Positions 50,847 to 59,984 of a stretch of DNA of 64,000 bases are shown here, piece after piece. Made by a program: the position numbers and the translations under genes. Source of the stretch: Mucilaginibacter myungsuensis (GTDB lineage Bacteria; Bacteroidota; Bacteroidia; Sphingobacteriales; Sphingobacteriaceae); NCBI RefSeq assembly GCF_015222005.1, contig NZ_JADFFL010000002.1, positions 744,001-808,000 of the forward strand, written 5' to 3'. The notes under the pieces were generated by a model. It had not been told where the DNA came from. It ran no database searches and saw nothing but the letters and a program-made list of their open reading frames with translations. Numbering within the stretch: position 1 is the stretch's first letter; each line of letters begins with the position of its first letter.

Positions 50847-51556
50847 AAAAACTACGCTGCCTCATCATTGATGATAAACCTTTGGCGATAGATATCCTGG
50901 CCGATTACGCGAGTAAAGTTTCCTTTTTGGAATTAGTTGGCAGCGCTACCGATCCTGTGCAAGGCCTGGAGATGATCCGCCAACAAAGAACCGACCTGGT
51001 GTTCCTCGACATACAAATGCCGCAACTGACCGGCCTGCAATTGATGAAAATAGCCGGGCCGCAATGCAAGTTCATCCTCACCACGGCCTATGCCGAATAC
51101 GCGCTGGATGGTTACGAGCACGACGTGGTGGATTACCTGCTAAAACCCATCAGCTTTGATAAGTTTTACCGAGCGGCAGAGAAAGCTTTAAGCCGTTTCG
51201 CAATGCCGACAGAGGTGCAAGCACCGCTGACCACTCCGCCATCGCCGGAGTACATTTTTGTTAAGACCGAACACCGTATCCAAAAAATAAACCTGGCGGA
51301 TGTCCTTTACATTGAAGGTGTGCAGAATTACGTATCCATACATACCCCGGCCGCTCGCGTGATGACCTTGCAGACGCTTAAGAGAATAGAAGAGCAACTG
51401 CCATTAACGGAATTTATACGCGTGCATCGCTCGTACATTGTTAACCTACGTCATATTAACTCGGTAGAGCGTGGTAGGATATTTATTGGCGATACGATCA
51501 TTCCCGTTGGGGATAATTATAGGGAGGGGTTTTATAAGGTAATAGATAAGGGGTGA
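50843..51556 (+). CDS. LytTR-family response regulator
   Basis: Response regulator of 237 residues. The receiver has LIIDDKPLAID (Asp pair), the phosphoacceptor in LVFLDIQMPQ, the Thr in FILTTAY and the Lys in YLLKPISF. The LytTR DNA-binding domain (~140-237) contains VLYIEGVQNYVSIHT and FIRVHRSYIVNLRHI. It overlaps the kinase gene by 4 bases (ATGA) and so is translationally coupled. LytTR proteins bind direct repeats; none is seen right upstream of the pair. Confidence 0.95.
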   Translation: MKKLRCLIIDDKPLAIDILADYASKVSFLELVGSATDPVQGLEMIRQQRTDLVFLDIQMPQLTGLQLMKIAGPQCKFILTTAYAEYALDGYEHDVVDYLLKPISFDKFYRAAEKALSRFAMPTEVQAPLTTPPSPEYIFVKTEHRIQKINLADVLYIEGVQNYVSIHTPAARVMTLQTLKRIEEQLPLTEFIRVHRSYIVNLRHINSVERGRIFIGDTIIPVGDNYREGFYKVIDKG

Positions 51557-51619
51557 TCTTACGCTGTCGAGACAAAAACTTTTTGCCGCTATTTGGTTTT
51601 CTTTGTATATTAGACTATC

Positions 51620-52152
51620 ATGAAGGAAGTATTGTTGGGCATACCCCGCACGGCGATGGAAGTATTTGAAATGCTACCCGAAGTAACTTTATGCGAAGTA
51701 ATTGACAACGCTTTATATGTGTCGCCATCACCTACTACCGATCACCAAAGAATTTCAATGAAATTATCCTCCCGGATAGAGCTTTATGTTAGCGATAATG
51801 CTTGGGAGAGATATTTGCAGCCCCTTATGATGTTTACCTGAATGAAGGTGGTGAAAACGTTGTTCAGCCAGATCTTCTTTTTGTAAAAGCAGACCGAAGC
51901 GATATCATTCAAAAAAAAGGAGTTGTTGGCTCACCTGATTTCGTGATAGAGATCTTATCGACCAACGATAAACTTGACAGGCAAACCAAATTAGAACTCT
52001 ACCAGCGCAACCGCATCCTTGAGTATTTCATCATAGACCCGGAAACCAAACAGGTTTGGCATTATCTGTTGGTAGATGGTGTTTATGAACTTAAAACTTC
52101 GCAAGCAGGGGAGGTGGACATCCAACAGCTATCATTGAAAGTAAAATTCTAA
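51620..52152 (+). pseudogene. Frameshifted Uma2 family (PD-(D/E)XK-like) gene
   Basis: Two overlapping frames together make a full Uma2/DUF820 protein. Frame 1 (51620-51841) gives the N-terminus ending IELYVSDNA, then drifts into nonsense. Frame 2 (51802-52152) continues GEIFAAPYDVYLNEGG, then VQPDLLFV and SPDFVIEILSTNDK, the family's nuclease-like core. A single base missing near 51801-51803 (one T in the run before GGG) explains the break: restoring it joins DNAL to GEIF. It is a recent disruption or a sequencing error. Uma2 proteins are presumed endonucleases of unknown role, common in accessory DNA. Confidence 0.85.
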
Positions 52153-52156
52153 ACCG

Positions 52157-52612
52157 TTACTCCACACACTTATCCTTGCGGCGGGTATCTACAATGTAAA
52201 TGATCTTCCACCCTGCGGTGGTCTTCATCATCTGAAAAATATTCACTCCGCAATGGCTGAACTTTTCGCCAACGTAAAACTTGTAAGGTGTCCACGCCAT
52301 GGCTAAAGGACCGTCGATCTTAATATCGTTGAAGGTGATCCGCTCGTCGTAAACTTCGGTGTGCGGTTTGCCTACGCTGGTTACAAAAGCTGATGCTTTC
52401 TCGGTCACCAATCGGGTCGACCCGTCTTTGTTGATCCCCACACTTTGCAATACCATATCCTTGTGAAAGGTAGCTGCCAGCATGGCCGTATCGCCTTTGC
52501 GCATCCCGTCAAACATGGTAGTGATCGTTTTTTTGATGTCAGCCTCGTCGGTTTGGCAAAAGGCTGATAGCGTAAATATGCTGAGGAGCAGGGCAAGGGC
52601 GGTTTTGTACAT
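52157..52612 (-). CDS. Secreted SnoaL/NTF2-like protein
   Basis: Protein of 151 residues with a signal peptide ending AFCQ. The mature domain has the NTF2-like cone pattern: DIKKTITTMFDGMRKGDTAML, FHKDMVLQSVG, AWTPYKFYVG, FQMMKTTAGWKIIYIVDTRR. This resembles DUF4440 or lumazine-binding-like members. Such folds bind small ligands or act as isomerases; no catalytic residues can be assigned. Its start faces the nitroreductase gene across a 143-bp divergent gap. Confidence 0.85.
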   Translation of the reverse strand: MYKTALALLLSIFTLSAFCQTDEADIKKTITTMFDGMRKGDTAMLAATFHKDMVLQSVGINKDGSTRLVTEKASAFVTSVGKPHTEVYDERITFNDIKIDGPLAMAWTPYKFYVGEKFSHCGVNIFQMMKTTAGWKIIYIVDTRRKDKCVE

Positions 52613-52755
52613 GGCGTTCAGTTTTTACTAAGATATCATTTTAATAATATGACCACAAATAACAGATTGGTGTGACAAAGCGATCACAATTTTATGACCG
52701 ATAATAAATGTTTAAACATCAATTTTGCCATCGAACTTTAAAAACACATAGAACA

Positions 52756-53385
52756 ATGGCACTATTAGAAGATTTAAAATGGCGCGCAGCCATCAAGATA
52801 TTCGACGCGGATAAAAAAGTTAGCGACGAGCAATTGAACGACCTTTTAGCAGCAGCCCGTTTGGCACCATCATCGGGTGGTTTGCAACCTTATCGCATTA
52901 TTGTGGTAACAGACCCGGCCGTACGTGCAAAGTTGCGCGAGGTAGGTTATAACCAGGCACAGATCACCGATGCATCGGCACTGATCATTTTTGCTGCCGA
53001 AACCAAAGTTGACGAGCAATTGGTAGCCACATTTATTGATAACGTTGCCACAACCCGCGGCGTAGACCGTGCATCATTAGCCGGATTTGAGGGTATGGTG
53101 AACGGCTCTATCAAAAGCAGGACCGAAGCAGAGAACATTGCCTGGGCGCAAAAACAAGCCTACATTTCGGTAGGCGTATTAACCGCCGCTGCTGCCGATC
53201 TAAAGATAGACGCTTGCAGCATGGAAGGCTTTAGTGTAGATGGTTTTAACGAAGTATTGGGACTGACCGAAAAAGGCCTGACCGCCAGCGTAGCTGTAGC
53301 CGTAGGTTACCGCTCTGATGCCGACGTATACAGCAAAGCTGCCAAAGTGCGTAAGCCGGAAGATCAGTTGTTTATTAGGATATAA
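52756..53385 (+). CDS. Nitroreductase family NAD(P)H-dependent flavoprotein
   Basis: FMN-dependent oxidoreductase of 209 residues from ATG 52756. Family marks are LEDLKWRAAIKIFD (usually RRS-x-R-x-F), ARLAPSSGGLQPYRIIVVTD for FMN phosphate binding, and late VAVGYRSDAD with the basic KVRKPEDQLF end. It could reduce quinones, nitroaromatics or dihydropteridines; the substrate is unknown. It is convergent with lysS across a shared terminator. Confidence 0.93.
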   Translation: MALLEDLKWRAAIKIFDADKKVSDEQLNDLLAAARLAPSSGGLQPYRIIVVTDPAVRAKLREVGYNQAQITDASALIIFAAETKVDEQLVATFIDNVATTRGVDRASLAGFEGMVNGSIKSRTEAENIAWAQKQAYISVGVLTAAAADLKIDACSMEGFSVDGFNEVLGLTEKGLTASVAVAVGYRSDADVYSKAAKVRKPEDQLFIRI

Positions 53386-53452
53386 GCGAGCCGCGCGCCA
53401 TCATGAGGAGCTACTACCGGCTACTTGGTGATTTCCGATAATGAAGCTTTAT

Positions 53453-53485
53453 AAAAAAAGAGGCGCAAATTGCACCTCTTTTTTT
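53453..53485. terminator. Bidirectional terminator between nitroreductase and lysS
   Basis: AAAAAAAGAGG (53453-53463) pairs with CCTCTTTTTTT (53475-53485). Inside the loop GCAA can pair with TTGC. A- and T-runs on both sides serve both genes. Confidence 0.85.
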
Positions 53486-53508
53486 GTTATCTATAAGCAG
53501 AGCTCTGC

Positions 53509-55230
53509 TTACGCGAACCAAGCCATCACCTCTTCTTTAGCAGGCATGGTCAGATCTAACTTTAATTTCTTACGCATCCCGCCAAGGTCGTTAAATACCT
53601 TATTCGGATTGCCGGCTTTCAGTTCTTCAACGGTGTTGAAGCCCATTTTATTCAGGACAGGCACCCATTCGGCAGCTACACCGGCAGCTACAAAATCATC
53701 AACAGTAACAACCTTCGCTTTTTTCTCCGGGCGCATTTGCGGGAAGAATAATACTTCCTGGATGGTGCTTTGGTTGGTCATCAGCATCACCAAACGGTCG
53801 ATACCGACACCTAAGCCCGATGTTGGCGGCATACCGTATTCTAAGGCGCGTAAAAAGTCCTCGTCGGTTGCCATGGCTTCTTCATCACCACGACCGGCCA
53901 ATAACAACTGATCCTCAAAACGCTCACGCTGATCGATCGGATCGTTCAGCTCAGAATAAGCGTTAGCGATCTCTTTGCCGTTAACAAATAATTCAAAACG
54001 CTCTACCAAGCCATCTTTGCTGCGGTGTTTTTTAGCCAGCGGGGTCATCTCGATAGGGTAATCGGTAATGTAGGTCGGCTGGATCAGGTTAGCTTCAACT
54101 TTAGCGCTGAAGATCTCGTCAACCAGTTTACCTTTGCCCATGGTAGCATCAACTTCGATACCTAAGCCGCCACAGGTTTGACGTAACGCCGCCTCGTCCA
54201 TTTGCGATACATCGATACCTGTATATTTTAGGATCGAATCATACATCGACAGCTTTTCGTACTCGCCGCCAAATTCGATCTCTTTATCGCCCACTTTAAC
54301 TTTGGTAGTACCGTGTACGGCCATTGCGACCTTGGCCAAACATTCCTCTACCATGGCCATCATCCAGATGTAGTCTTTATAGGCTACATAGATCTCCATT
54401 GCGGTGTACTCCGGGTTGTGCGTGCGGTCCATACCTTCGTTACGGAACATCTTACCGAACTCGTACACGCCATCAAAGCCTGCAACGATCAATCTTTTCA
54501 GATATAGCTCGTTTGCGATACGCAGGTACAGTGGCATATCCAAAGTATTGTGGTGCGTATTGAACGGACGTGCCGCCGCGCCACCGTGGATAGACTGCAA
54601 TATTGGCGTCTCTACCTCCATCCAACCCTGATCGTTAAAGTAATTACGCATAGTGTTAATTACTTTAGAGCGGTTAATGAAGATCAGTTTGTAATCCGGG
54701 TTAACGGTCAAGTCGACATAGCGTTGACGGTAACGTAATTCAGGATCGGTAAAAGCATCATATACATTGCCATCATCATCACGACGGACCACCGGAAGCG
54801 GTTTCAACGATTTTGATAGGATGGTCAGCTCCTGCGTATGTACTGATATCTCGCCTGTTTGTGTAATGAAACCATAGCCTTTAACACCAACGTAATCGCC
54901 AATATCTAACAGTTTTTTAAATACGGTATTATATAGGGTCTTGTCTTCGCCCGGGCAAATATCATCACGCTTAATGTACACCTGCACACGGCCGGTGCTA
55001 TCTTGCAATTCAAAAAAAGCAGCGCTACCCATGATACGGCGTAACATGATACGACCGGCAACGGTCACTTCCTTAAAGGCATCAGGGTTAGCTTCAAAAT
55101 TATCATTGATATCCTTAGCAAAGGCGGTAACCTTATATTCTTCGGCCGGATAAGGGTCAATACCTAAAGCACGCAATTCGGCTAACGACTTGCGACGAAA
55201 TATTTCCTGTTCGGATAGGGCAATACTCAT
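53509..55230 (-). CDS. lysS: Lysyl-tRNA synthetase, class II
   Basis: Charges tRNA-Lys, 573 residues. The N-terminal OB-fold anticodon domain (~55-165) includes [21 protein letters not shown]. Class II motifs 1-3 follow: around [38 protein letters not shown] and [17 protein letters not shown]-terminal extension of about 75 residues after FFPQMRPE (ending KEEVMAWFA) looks like a helix-hairpin-helix-type domain and is common in Bacteroidota LysS. The family's usual length without it is about 500. Confidence 0.96.
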   Translation of the reverse strand: MSIALSEQEIFRRKSLAELRALGIDPYPAEEYKVTAFAKDINDNFEANPDAFKEVTVAGRIMLRRIMGSAAFFELQDSTGRVQVYIKRDDICPGEDKTLYNTVFKKLLDIGDYVGVKGYGFITQTGEISVHTQELTILSKSLKPLPVVRRDDDGNVYDAFTDPELRYRQRYVDLTVNPDYKLIFINRSKVINTMRNYFNDQGWMEVETPILQSIHGGAAARPFNTHHNTLDMPLYLRIANELYLKRLIVAGFDGVYEFGKMFRNEGMDRTHNPEYTAMEIYVAYKDYIWMMAMVEECLAKVAMAVHGTTKVKVGDKEIEFGGEYEKLSMYDSILKYTGIDVSQMDEAALRQTCGGLGIEVDATMGKGKLVDEIFSAKVEANLIQPTYITDYPIEMTPLAKKHRSKDGLVERFELFVNGKEIANAYSELNDPIDQRERFEDQLLLAGRGDEEAMATDEDFLRALEYGMPPTSGLGVGIDRLVMLMTNQSTIQEVLFFPQMRPEKKAKVVTVDDFVAAGVAAEWVPVLNKMGFNTVEELKAGNPNKVFNDLGGMRKKLKLDLTMPAKEEVMAWFA

Positions 55231-55256
55231 TTCTGTATCAGTAATTTATTGAGGCG

Positions 55257-55264
55257 CAAAAATA
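55257..55264 (-). promoter_or_regulatory. -7 box for lysS
   Basis: On the minus strand this reads TATTTTTG, a perfect -7 element, 26 bases before the lysS ATG. Confidence 0.6.
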
Positions 55265-55404
55265 GGGAATTTTGGGGAGATATGAGATGATAGATTTGAG
55301 GCGTGAGAAGCAGTTGAGTGAACACCGCCGTCCGTGTCGTTCTTCAACAAGCTCAGAATGACACGCTACAATAATGTTCCGATCCCTAACTGCAAACTAA
55401 CCGC

Positions 55405-56862
55405 CTACTGGGCACTCCCTCTTGATATCCTCACCAATCCATTAGCAGTAGTAGCATAGATCTGCCCTTTGGCATCCTGCATCAGTTGGAAAATGTTGAA
55501 GCCCGGCATTTTGCTATTACCGTTATGGTAATTTTCCCAACCGTCTTTCAGGTCGAAGCGGGCTATGCCCGACTTATCAGTGCCCAACCATAAGGCGTTC
55601 TCTACTTTGTCGTAAAGCAGGGTGGTGATGTGGTTAGCCGGCAGACCGGAATTTTTATCGTTATAAAAAGACCACTTACCATCGGCGCTCAGGATGGCCA
55701 GGCCTTCCTGATCCATGTCGTCGCCGGTATTGTTAAATGCGTGCAGGGCAAAATACATATTGCCTTTACCATCCTCAGTAATGTTGGTGATGATGGTGTT
55801 GTTAAGCGGGGTTTTGCTGCCGTTGTAGGCCGTCACCTTTTCGCTCTTACCGATCATGATCGATCCGCGGGAGGTGCCCATCCAAAGGCGTTTTTTGCTA
55901 TCGAAGTAAGCATACTTCACATCGTTAGACGGCATTTGGAAAACCACGTTTTTATCGATCAACCGCACTTTACCTTCTTTAAAGATCATCAAACCTTTGC
56001 CTGTCGGGAAAAATATCTCGCCGGTAGATGTAGCCACGATCTTGTACGGTCGGGCGATCTGCAACCTGGTCGAGTCGAATACCTGCCAGCCTTTGTCGTT
56101 AAAAGTAAAGATGGCTTTGTTAGCGTAGATCCACTTGGTGTTATCCTTATCGGCGGCTATAGCCACAACTTCGGTGGTTGGAGTGAACGGCGAGTTCACC
56201 TCGTTCAGTTGCGTAAAGGCTTCGCCATTGTACAGCGTCATGCCGTGATCGCTGCCGTACCAAAGCAGGTTGGTGCTGTCTATCATAGCGGCGGTGCTCA
56301 CATTCTCGGGCAATGGCGAGTTGTAGCGGTTAAATGCCGTAATGGTATAATTTTTTAGTAAAGGGTTGCTGTATTGATATTGTTTGTTGTAGACGGTTGC
56401 GTCACCGGCTGGTGCCAGCTGACTCAGATCCATACGTTGCATGCGGCCTACAATACGGCCATGTTCAATGGCAAATATCACGTTCACCGATGCGTTTACT
56501 TTTTTGCCGTTCACACGGGCCGGTCGCCAAATGGCGGTGTTAAGCAGGATGACCAGGTCATCGCTCAGCGGACTATGGCTCACATCGCTGTGGCTTAAAA
56601 CTGATGCCAACCCCAACGAATCTACCAGTACCTGGAACGATACATTGCCCGATCCGCCTTGTAAGTTATAACGGTAGTTGATCTTATCTGCTATGATAGA
56701 AAGGGTAAAAGGCGCGCATACAGCCTGCGGGGTGCCGCAATCCATGCAGTAGGACATGCCCGGGCGCTCGTCAACTTTCTCCGAAAAAAGATTTTGTGCT
56801 AACAGCCCTTTAGTACCTAACAAACACAGCAAACAAGCAATAAACAGCGGGCGAATGATCAT
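55405..56862 (-). CDS. Secreted TonB_C-like plus beta-propeller protein
   Basis: Protein of 485 residues. A signal peptide (PLFIACLLCLLGTKGLLAQ) is followed by a Cys-rich stretch (YCMDCGTPQAVCAP). Residues ~65-140 look like a TonB C-terminal-type domain (LVDSLGLASVLSHSDVSH, then IWRPARVNGKKVNASVNVIF). Residues ~190-485 form a propeller of the two-component-regulator kind, with blades such as LWYGSDHGMTLYNG, LWMGTSRGSIMIG and LWLGTDKSGIARFD. No kinase domain follows, so it is a stand-alone sensor or scaffold in the periplasm. The combination is unusual. Confidence 0.8.
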   Translation of the reverse strand: MIIRPLFIACLLCLLGTKGLLAQNLFSEKVDERPGMSYCMDCGTPQAVCAPFTLSIIADKINYRYNLQGGSGNVSFQVLVDSLGLASVLSHSDVSHSPLSDDLVILLNTAIWRPARVNGKKVNASVNVIFAIEHGRIVGRMQRMDLSQLAPAGDATVYNKQYQYSNPLLKNYTITAFNRYNSPLPENVSTAAMIDSTNLLWYGSDHGMTLYNGEAFTQLNEVNSPFTPTTEVVAIAADKDNTKWIYANKAIFTFNDKGWQVFDSTRLQIARPYKIVATSTGEIFFPTGKGLMIFKEGKVRLIDKNVVFQMPSNDVKYAYFDSKKRLWMGTSRGSIMIGKSEKVTAYNGSKTPLNNTIITNITEDGKGNMYFALHAFNNTGDDMDQEGLAILSADGKWSFYNDKNSGLPANHITTLLYDKVENALWLGTDKSGIARFDLKDGWENYHNGNSKMPGFNIFQLMQDAKGQIYATTANGLVRISRGSAQ

Positions 56863-57156
56863 GGAATATAATTAACACAAATATGGCTATCTTTTTTCAT
56901 TTTAAGCAGCCTTGTTACACAGCCTCTAAGGTATTTAACAATTATGGTAGTAAACGTTAAAAAGTGTTAATTGGGTTATTGCGATAGTAGTGTGATAAGG
57001 TTTTTACACTGATCTGCACTAATTACTATTGAGGCGGTCGCGATTAGATCGAATTGCACAAATTTTTAACAGCGGTATCGCAAGTAGAAGAATTCGGGTA
57101 ATTCGTCCTTATCCGAGAAAATTAGTGTCTAAGTTCCTAATGTTAACGTTCCTTAA
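56863..57156. other. AT-rich gap before a regulator remnant
   Basis: This stretch holds no supported gene or clear promoter box for either neighbour. It presumably contains the start region of the propeller gene's transcript and the vanished 5' part of the response-regulator remnant that follows. Confidence 0.4.
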
Positions 57157-57339
57157 TACCTGCACCGCAACCGCCTGCTCCCCCGCAAAGATCTGCTGAC
57201 ACAGGTTTGGGGCGATGATGACCTGTTCAGCTCGCGTAGTCTGGATGTGTATATATCGCGGCTACGCCGTTATCTTAACATAGACCACATGGTGCAGATC
57301 ATCAATAACAGGGGTTTTGGTTATAAGCTGATCTGCTGA
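57157..57339 (+). pseudogene. Remnant of an OmpR-family response regulator (C-terminal DNA-binding domain)
   Basis: One frame reads YLHRNRLLPRKDLLTQVWGD, then LFSSRSLDVYISRLRRYLNI and INNRGFGYKLIC before the stop TGA at 57337-57339. That is the end of a winged-helix OmpR output domain, including the recognition helix and the terminal RGFGYKL strand. An in-frame stop lies at 57154-57156. No receiver domain or start precedes it in any frame, so the 5' two thirds are gone. It lies just before the convergent msrB end. It marks a lost two-component system. Confidence 0.88.
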
Positions 57340-57382
57340 CGTTGCTATCAGTAGATCAGCTTATAAAACAGCCCGCAGCCAC

Positions 57383-57745
57383 TTACCCCAGCGGTACAAA
57401 CTTCATCGACACCGAATTTACACAGTGGCGCGTATTCTTTGCCGTCATATACTCGCCTTCAAAAACGTGGCCCAAGTGTGCCCCGCAGTTTTCGCAAAGT
57501 ATCTCTACCCGTCGGCCATCGGCATCCGCATCGCGGCGGACAGCGCCTGGTATCTCATCGTCGAAACTCGGCCAGCCGCAAAAGGATTCAAATTTATCTT
57601 CGGATCGGTACAGCGGGGCATCGCAGCGTTTGCACACGTACACGCCTTGCGCCTTATTGTTCAATAATTCGCCGGTAAAAGGGCGCTCGGTCCCTTTGTA
57701 TAGTATTACCCTTTCTTCGTCGGGTGTTAATTCGTTATATGCCAT
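57383..57745 (-). CDS. msrB: Peptide-methionine (R)-S-oxide reductase
   Basis: Repairs methionine-R-sulfoxide, 120 residues. The zinc site is CKRCDAPL plus [12 protein letters not shown]. The substrate pocket is [10 protein letters not shown] and the catalytic Cys lies in [11 protein letters not shown]. The protein has no signal peptide, so it is cytoplasmic. Its length is slightly below the usual ~140-150, mainly from a short N-terminus. It is convergent with the regulator remnant. Confidence 0.95.
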   Translation of the reverse strand: MAYNELTPDEERVILYKGTERPFTGELLNNKAQGVYVCKRCDAPLYRSEDKFESFCGWPSFDDEIPGAVRRDADADGRRVEILCENCGAHLGHVFEGEYMTAKNTRHCVNSVSMKFVPLG

Positions 57746-57897
57746 TTTTTTCTTGATCTTACAGTTTATTTAAGAAGATCCCACCGATCTTGCTTTGCGC
57801 GTTTATTTATTTGTATCTGATATCAAAATTACGACAATTATGCATCGGCCTTTGTTTCACCAAGTAATGTTTACGCCTGTTTGACCATCTAAAAAAA

Positions 57898-57925
57898 CTT
57901 TCGCCTTTTACCGTTGGCCTTTCTG
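57898..57925 (+). repeat. Heptad-word repeat J (single arm)
   Basis: Four consecutive 7-mers of the form CTTTnnC with variants, starting CTTTCGC CTTTTAC, lie in the divergent gap upstream of the ABC ATPase gene. The words match the right arm of element F in type. No complementary arm is visible nearby. Confidence 0.65.
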
Positions 57926-58012
57926 CCTCAAAAAAGTACCACTCAGCATAAATAAGCTGCCATTCGGCGTTAACTTGCTTAAACATCCATTATCGCTTTG
58001 CATCTTTACATC

Positions 58013-58777
58013 ATGGCACAACAAGCGATCATCACAGTTAAGGATCTGGTTAAACATTACGGCGATTTTAAGGCCGTTAATGGTATCAGCTTTGAGGTTT
58101 TCGAGGGCGAGATCTTTGGTTTGCTCGGACCTAACGGGGCTGGCAAGACGACCACTTTAGAGATCATTGAGACCCTCCGTCAAAAAACATCGGGCAGTAT
58201 CACGGTCGACGGTTTCGATATCGAGCGAGATACCGACAGCATCAAACAACGCATCGGCGTACAGCTGCAAGCCGCCGGCTACTACCCCAACCTTAACCTG
58301 GCCGAACTTATCGACCTGTTCAGCGGCCTGTATGGCGTGCAAGTCTCACCTATGGAGATGCTGGAAAAAGTAGCGCTGACCGACAAAGCCAAGGCTAAAT
58401 ACAAAGACCTATCGGGCGGACAGAAGCAACGCTTCTCTATCGCCACTACGCTGATAAACAACCCACGCATTATCTTTTTAGATGAACCGACAACCGGTCT
58501 GGATCCGCAAGCCCGCCGTAACTTATGGGAGTTGATACGCCAGATACGCGACGGCGGTACCACCGTGGTGATCACCACCCACTATATGGACGAAGCAGAA
58601 GAACTGTGCGACCGCGTTGCCTTTGTAGACGGCGGCCATATCATTGGCATAGATACCCCCGACCACTTTATAGATGAGTTGGTAGCATCCGGCTTCGAAC
58701 GTAAAAAGCAAGTTAAGGCCGCCAACCTGGAGGATGTTTTTATCGCTAAAACGGGCAAGGAGTGGAGGGAAGGGTAA
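58013..58777 (+). CDS. ABC transporter ATP-binding protein
   Basis: ATPase of 254 residues from ATG 58013. Walker A is GPNGAGKTTT, the Q-loop lies in GVQLQAAGYYPNL, the signature is LSGGQKQRFSIA, Walker B is IIFLDEPTTGLD and the switch His lies in ITTHYMDEAEELCD. It belongs to the drug/antibiotic export or ABC-2 subfamily. A permease gene follows, separated by an 88-bp heptad-word repeat whose first word covers this gene's stop codon. Together they probably form a two-component exporter. Confidence 0.95.
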   Translation: MAQQAIITVKDLVKHYGDFKAVNGISFEVFEGEIFGLLGPNGAGKTTTLEIIETLRQKTSGSITVDGFDIERDTDSIKQRIGVQLQAAGYYPNLNLAELIDLFSGLYGVQVSPMEMLEKVALTDKAKAKYKDLSGGQKQRFSIATTLINNPRIIFLDEPTTGLDPQARRNLWELIRQIRDGGTTVVITTHYMDEAEELCDRVAFVDGGHIIGIDTPDHFIDELVASGFERKKQVKAANLEDVFIAKTGKEWREG

Positions 58778-58868
58778 GTCATAAGTTCTGAGTCCAAAGT
58801 TCTAAGTGACTCAGCGAACGGCTAAATAAATACAATACAGACTCAAGACTTCAAACTTAAGACTTATG
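58776..58868 (+). repeat. Heptad-word inverted repeat G (ABC ATPase to permease)
   Basis: The left arm (58776-58810) is five perfect 7-mers of the form (A/G)AGTnnn. The right arm (58840-58868) is 7-mers GACTnnA or similar, the reverse complement. The ATPase stop codon ends one base into the first word, and the permease ATG (58866) lies inside the last. The element therefore spans the gap exactly from stop to start. Confidence 0.9.
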
Positions 58869-59984
58869 ACATCAAAAAATTACAGCAATTTCCGCGCAAC
58901 AATGGCCATTGCCAAGGCCAGTTTAAGATCTACCATGCGCAGCCCATCAGCGGTGGTATTTACCCTTGCTTTTCCGTTGATCTTCATTGTGGTGTTCGCC
59001 AACGTTGGCGGTGCCGGGGTGAGTGTTGATGTGGCCGTAGCTAAAAATAGCGATACTACTAATGCCGTTTATCAGGCACTAAAAAAGAACCCGATGATAC
59101 GGTTGGTCAAGGGACTATCCAATGAGGACATTACGAAGAACCTAGCTAAGGGCTCGCTTGATGCTTCGATAGAGTTAAAGCCACAGCAGCCGATGAAGCC
59201 TATCGGGCTAACCGTTCAATATAGCAAGGCATCCACCAAGGGCGAGATCTTAAAGTCGACTTTGAATAACATCTTTTATAAGATACAGTCGAGCGTTTAC
59301 GAGAAGATCAACTCCTTTTCGGGCATGAAGATCCCCGACGTGATCGATCTGAAAGAGACCACTATTACCGGGCGCAAACATTTATATATCGACTTTATAC
59401 TGCCTGGTCAGTTGGGTTTCTCGTTGCTGAGCACCGGCGTTTTTGGTACAGCCTTCGTGTTCCTCAACCTACGACAGAACCTGGTGATCAAGCGCTTTTT
59501 TGCTACCCCGGTAAAGGGTTACAGCATTATAGGTGGCGAGATGCTGGCCCGCATCATCTTTGGTTTGGCCGGTGCACTCATCATTATTTTGACAGGGCAT
59601 TACCTTTTTGGCTTTACGCTGATACATGGTTTTGTGACGGTGTTAAATATGCTGGTACTCTCTATTATAGGTCTGCTGATATTTATGGGATTTGGGTTCA
59701 CGGTATCAGGCATCGCCAAGAACGAAAGCAGTATACCACCATTAGCAAATATCATTACCCTGCCGCAATTCCTGCTGTCGGGTACGTTCTTCAGCACCTC
59801 GGCTTTCCCGGCCTGGTTACGTTCACTTAGCGATGTGTTGCCGCTTACCCACCTTAATAACGCCATGCGTAAAGTAGCGTTTGAGGGTGCCGGATTAGGC
59901 GATGTCACCCATCAATTACTCATCTTGTTGTTATGGGGTATCGCTGCGTATGCAGTGGCGATAAAGATCTTTAAGTGGGAGTAG
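58866..59984 (+). CDS. ABC-2 type transporter permease
   Basis: Membrane subunit of 372 residues. One helix is near the N-terminus (~33-52, VVFTLAFPLIFIVVFANVGG). A large extracytoplasmic domain follows (~55-190) and then five helices in the C-terminal half (~190-372), including IIGGEMLARIIFGLAGALII and LANIITLPQFLLSGTFF, the ABC-2 signature region. It pairs with the ATPase upstream to export lipids, drugs or polymers; the substrate is unknown. Its start codon is embedded in repeat G. A terminator-like hairpin follows within 1 base of the stop. Confidence 0.93.
   Translation: MTSKNYSNFRATMAIAKASLRSTMRSPSAVVFTLAFPLIFIVVFANVGGAGVSVDVAVAKNSDTTNAVYQALKKNPMIRLVKGLSNEDITKNLAKGSLDASIELKPQQPMKPIGLTVQYSKASTKGEILKSTLNNIFYKIQSSVYEKINSFSGMKIPDVIDLKETTITGRKHLYIDFILPGQLGFSLLSTGVFGTAFVFLNLRQNLVIKRFFATPVKGYSIIGGEMLARIIFGLAGALIIILTGHYLFGFTLIHGFVTVLNMLVLSIIGLLIFMGFGFTVSGIAKNESSIPPLANIITLPQFLLSGTFFSTSAFPAWLRSLSDVLPLTHLNNAMRKVAFEGAGLGDVTHQLLILLLWGIAAYAVAIKIFKWE

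Noticed and set aside
55630..56358. 242-residue antisense frame within the propeller gene
   Set aside because: Sense propeller blade repeats are unmistakable.
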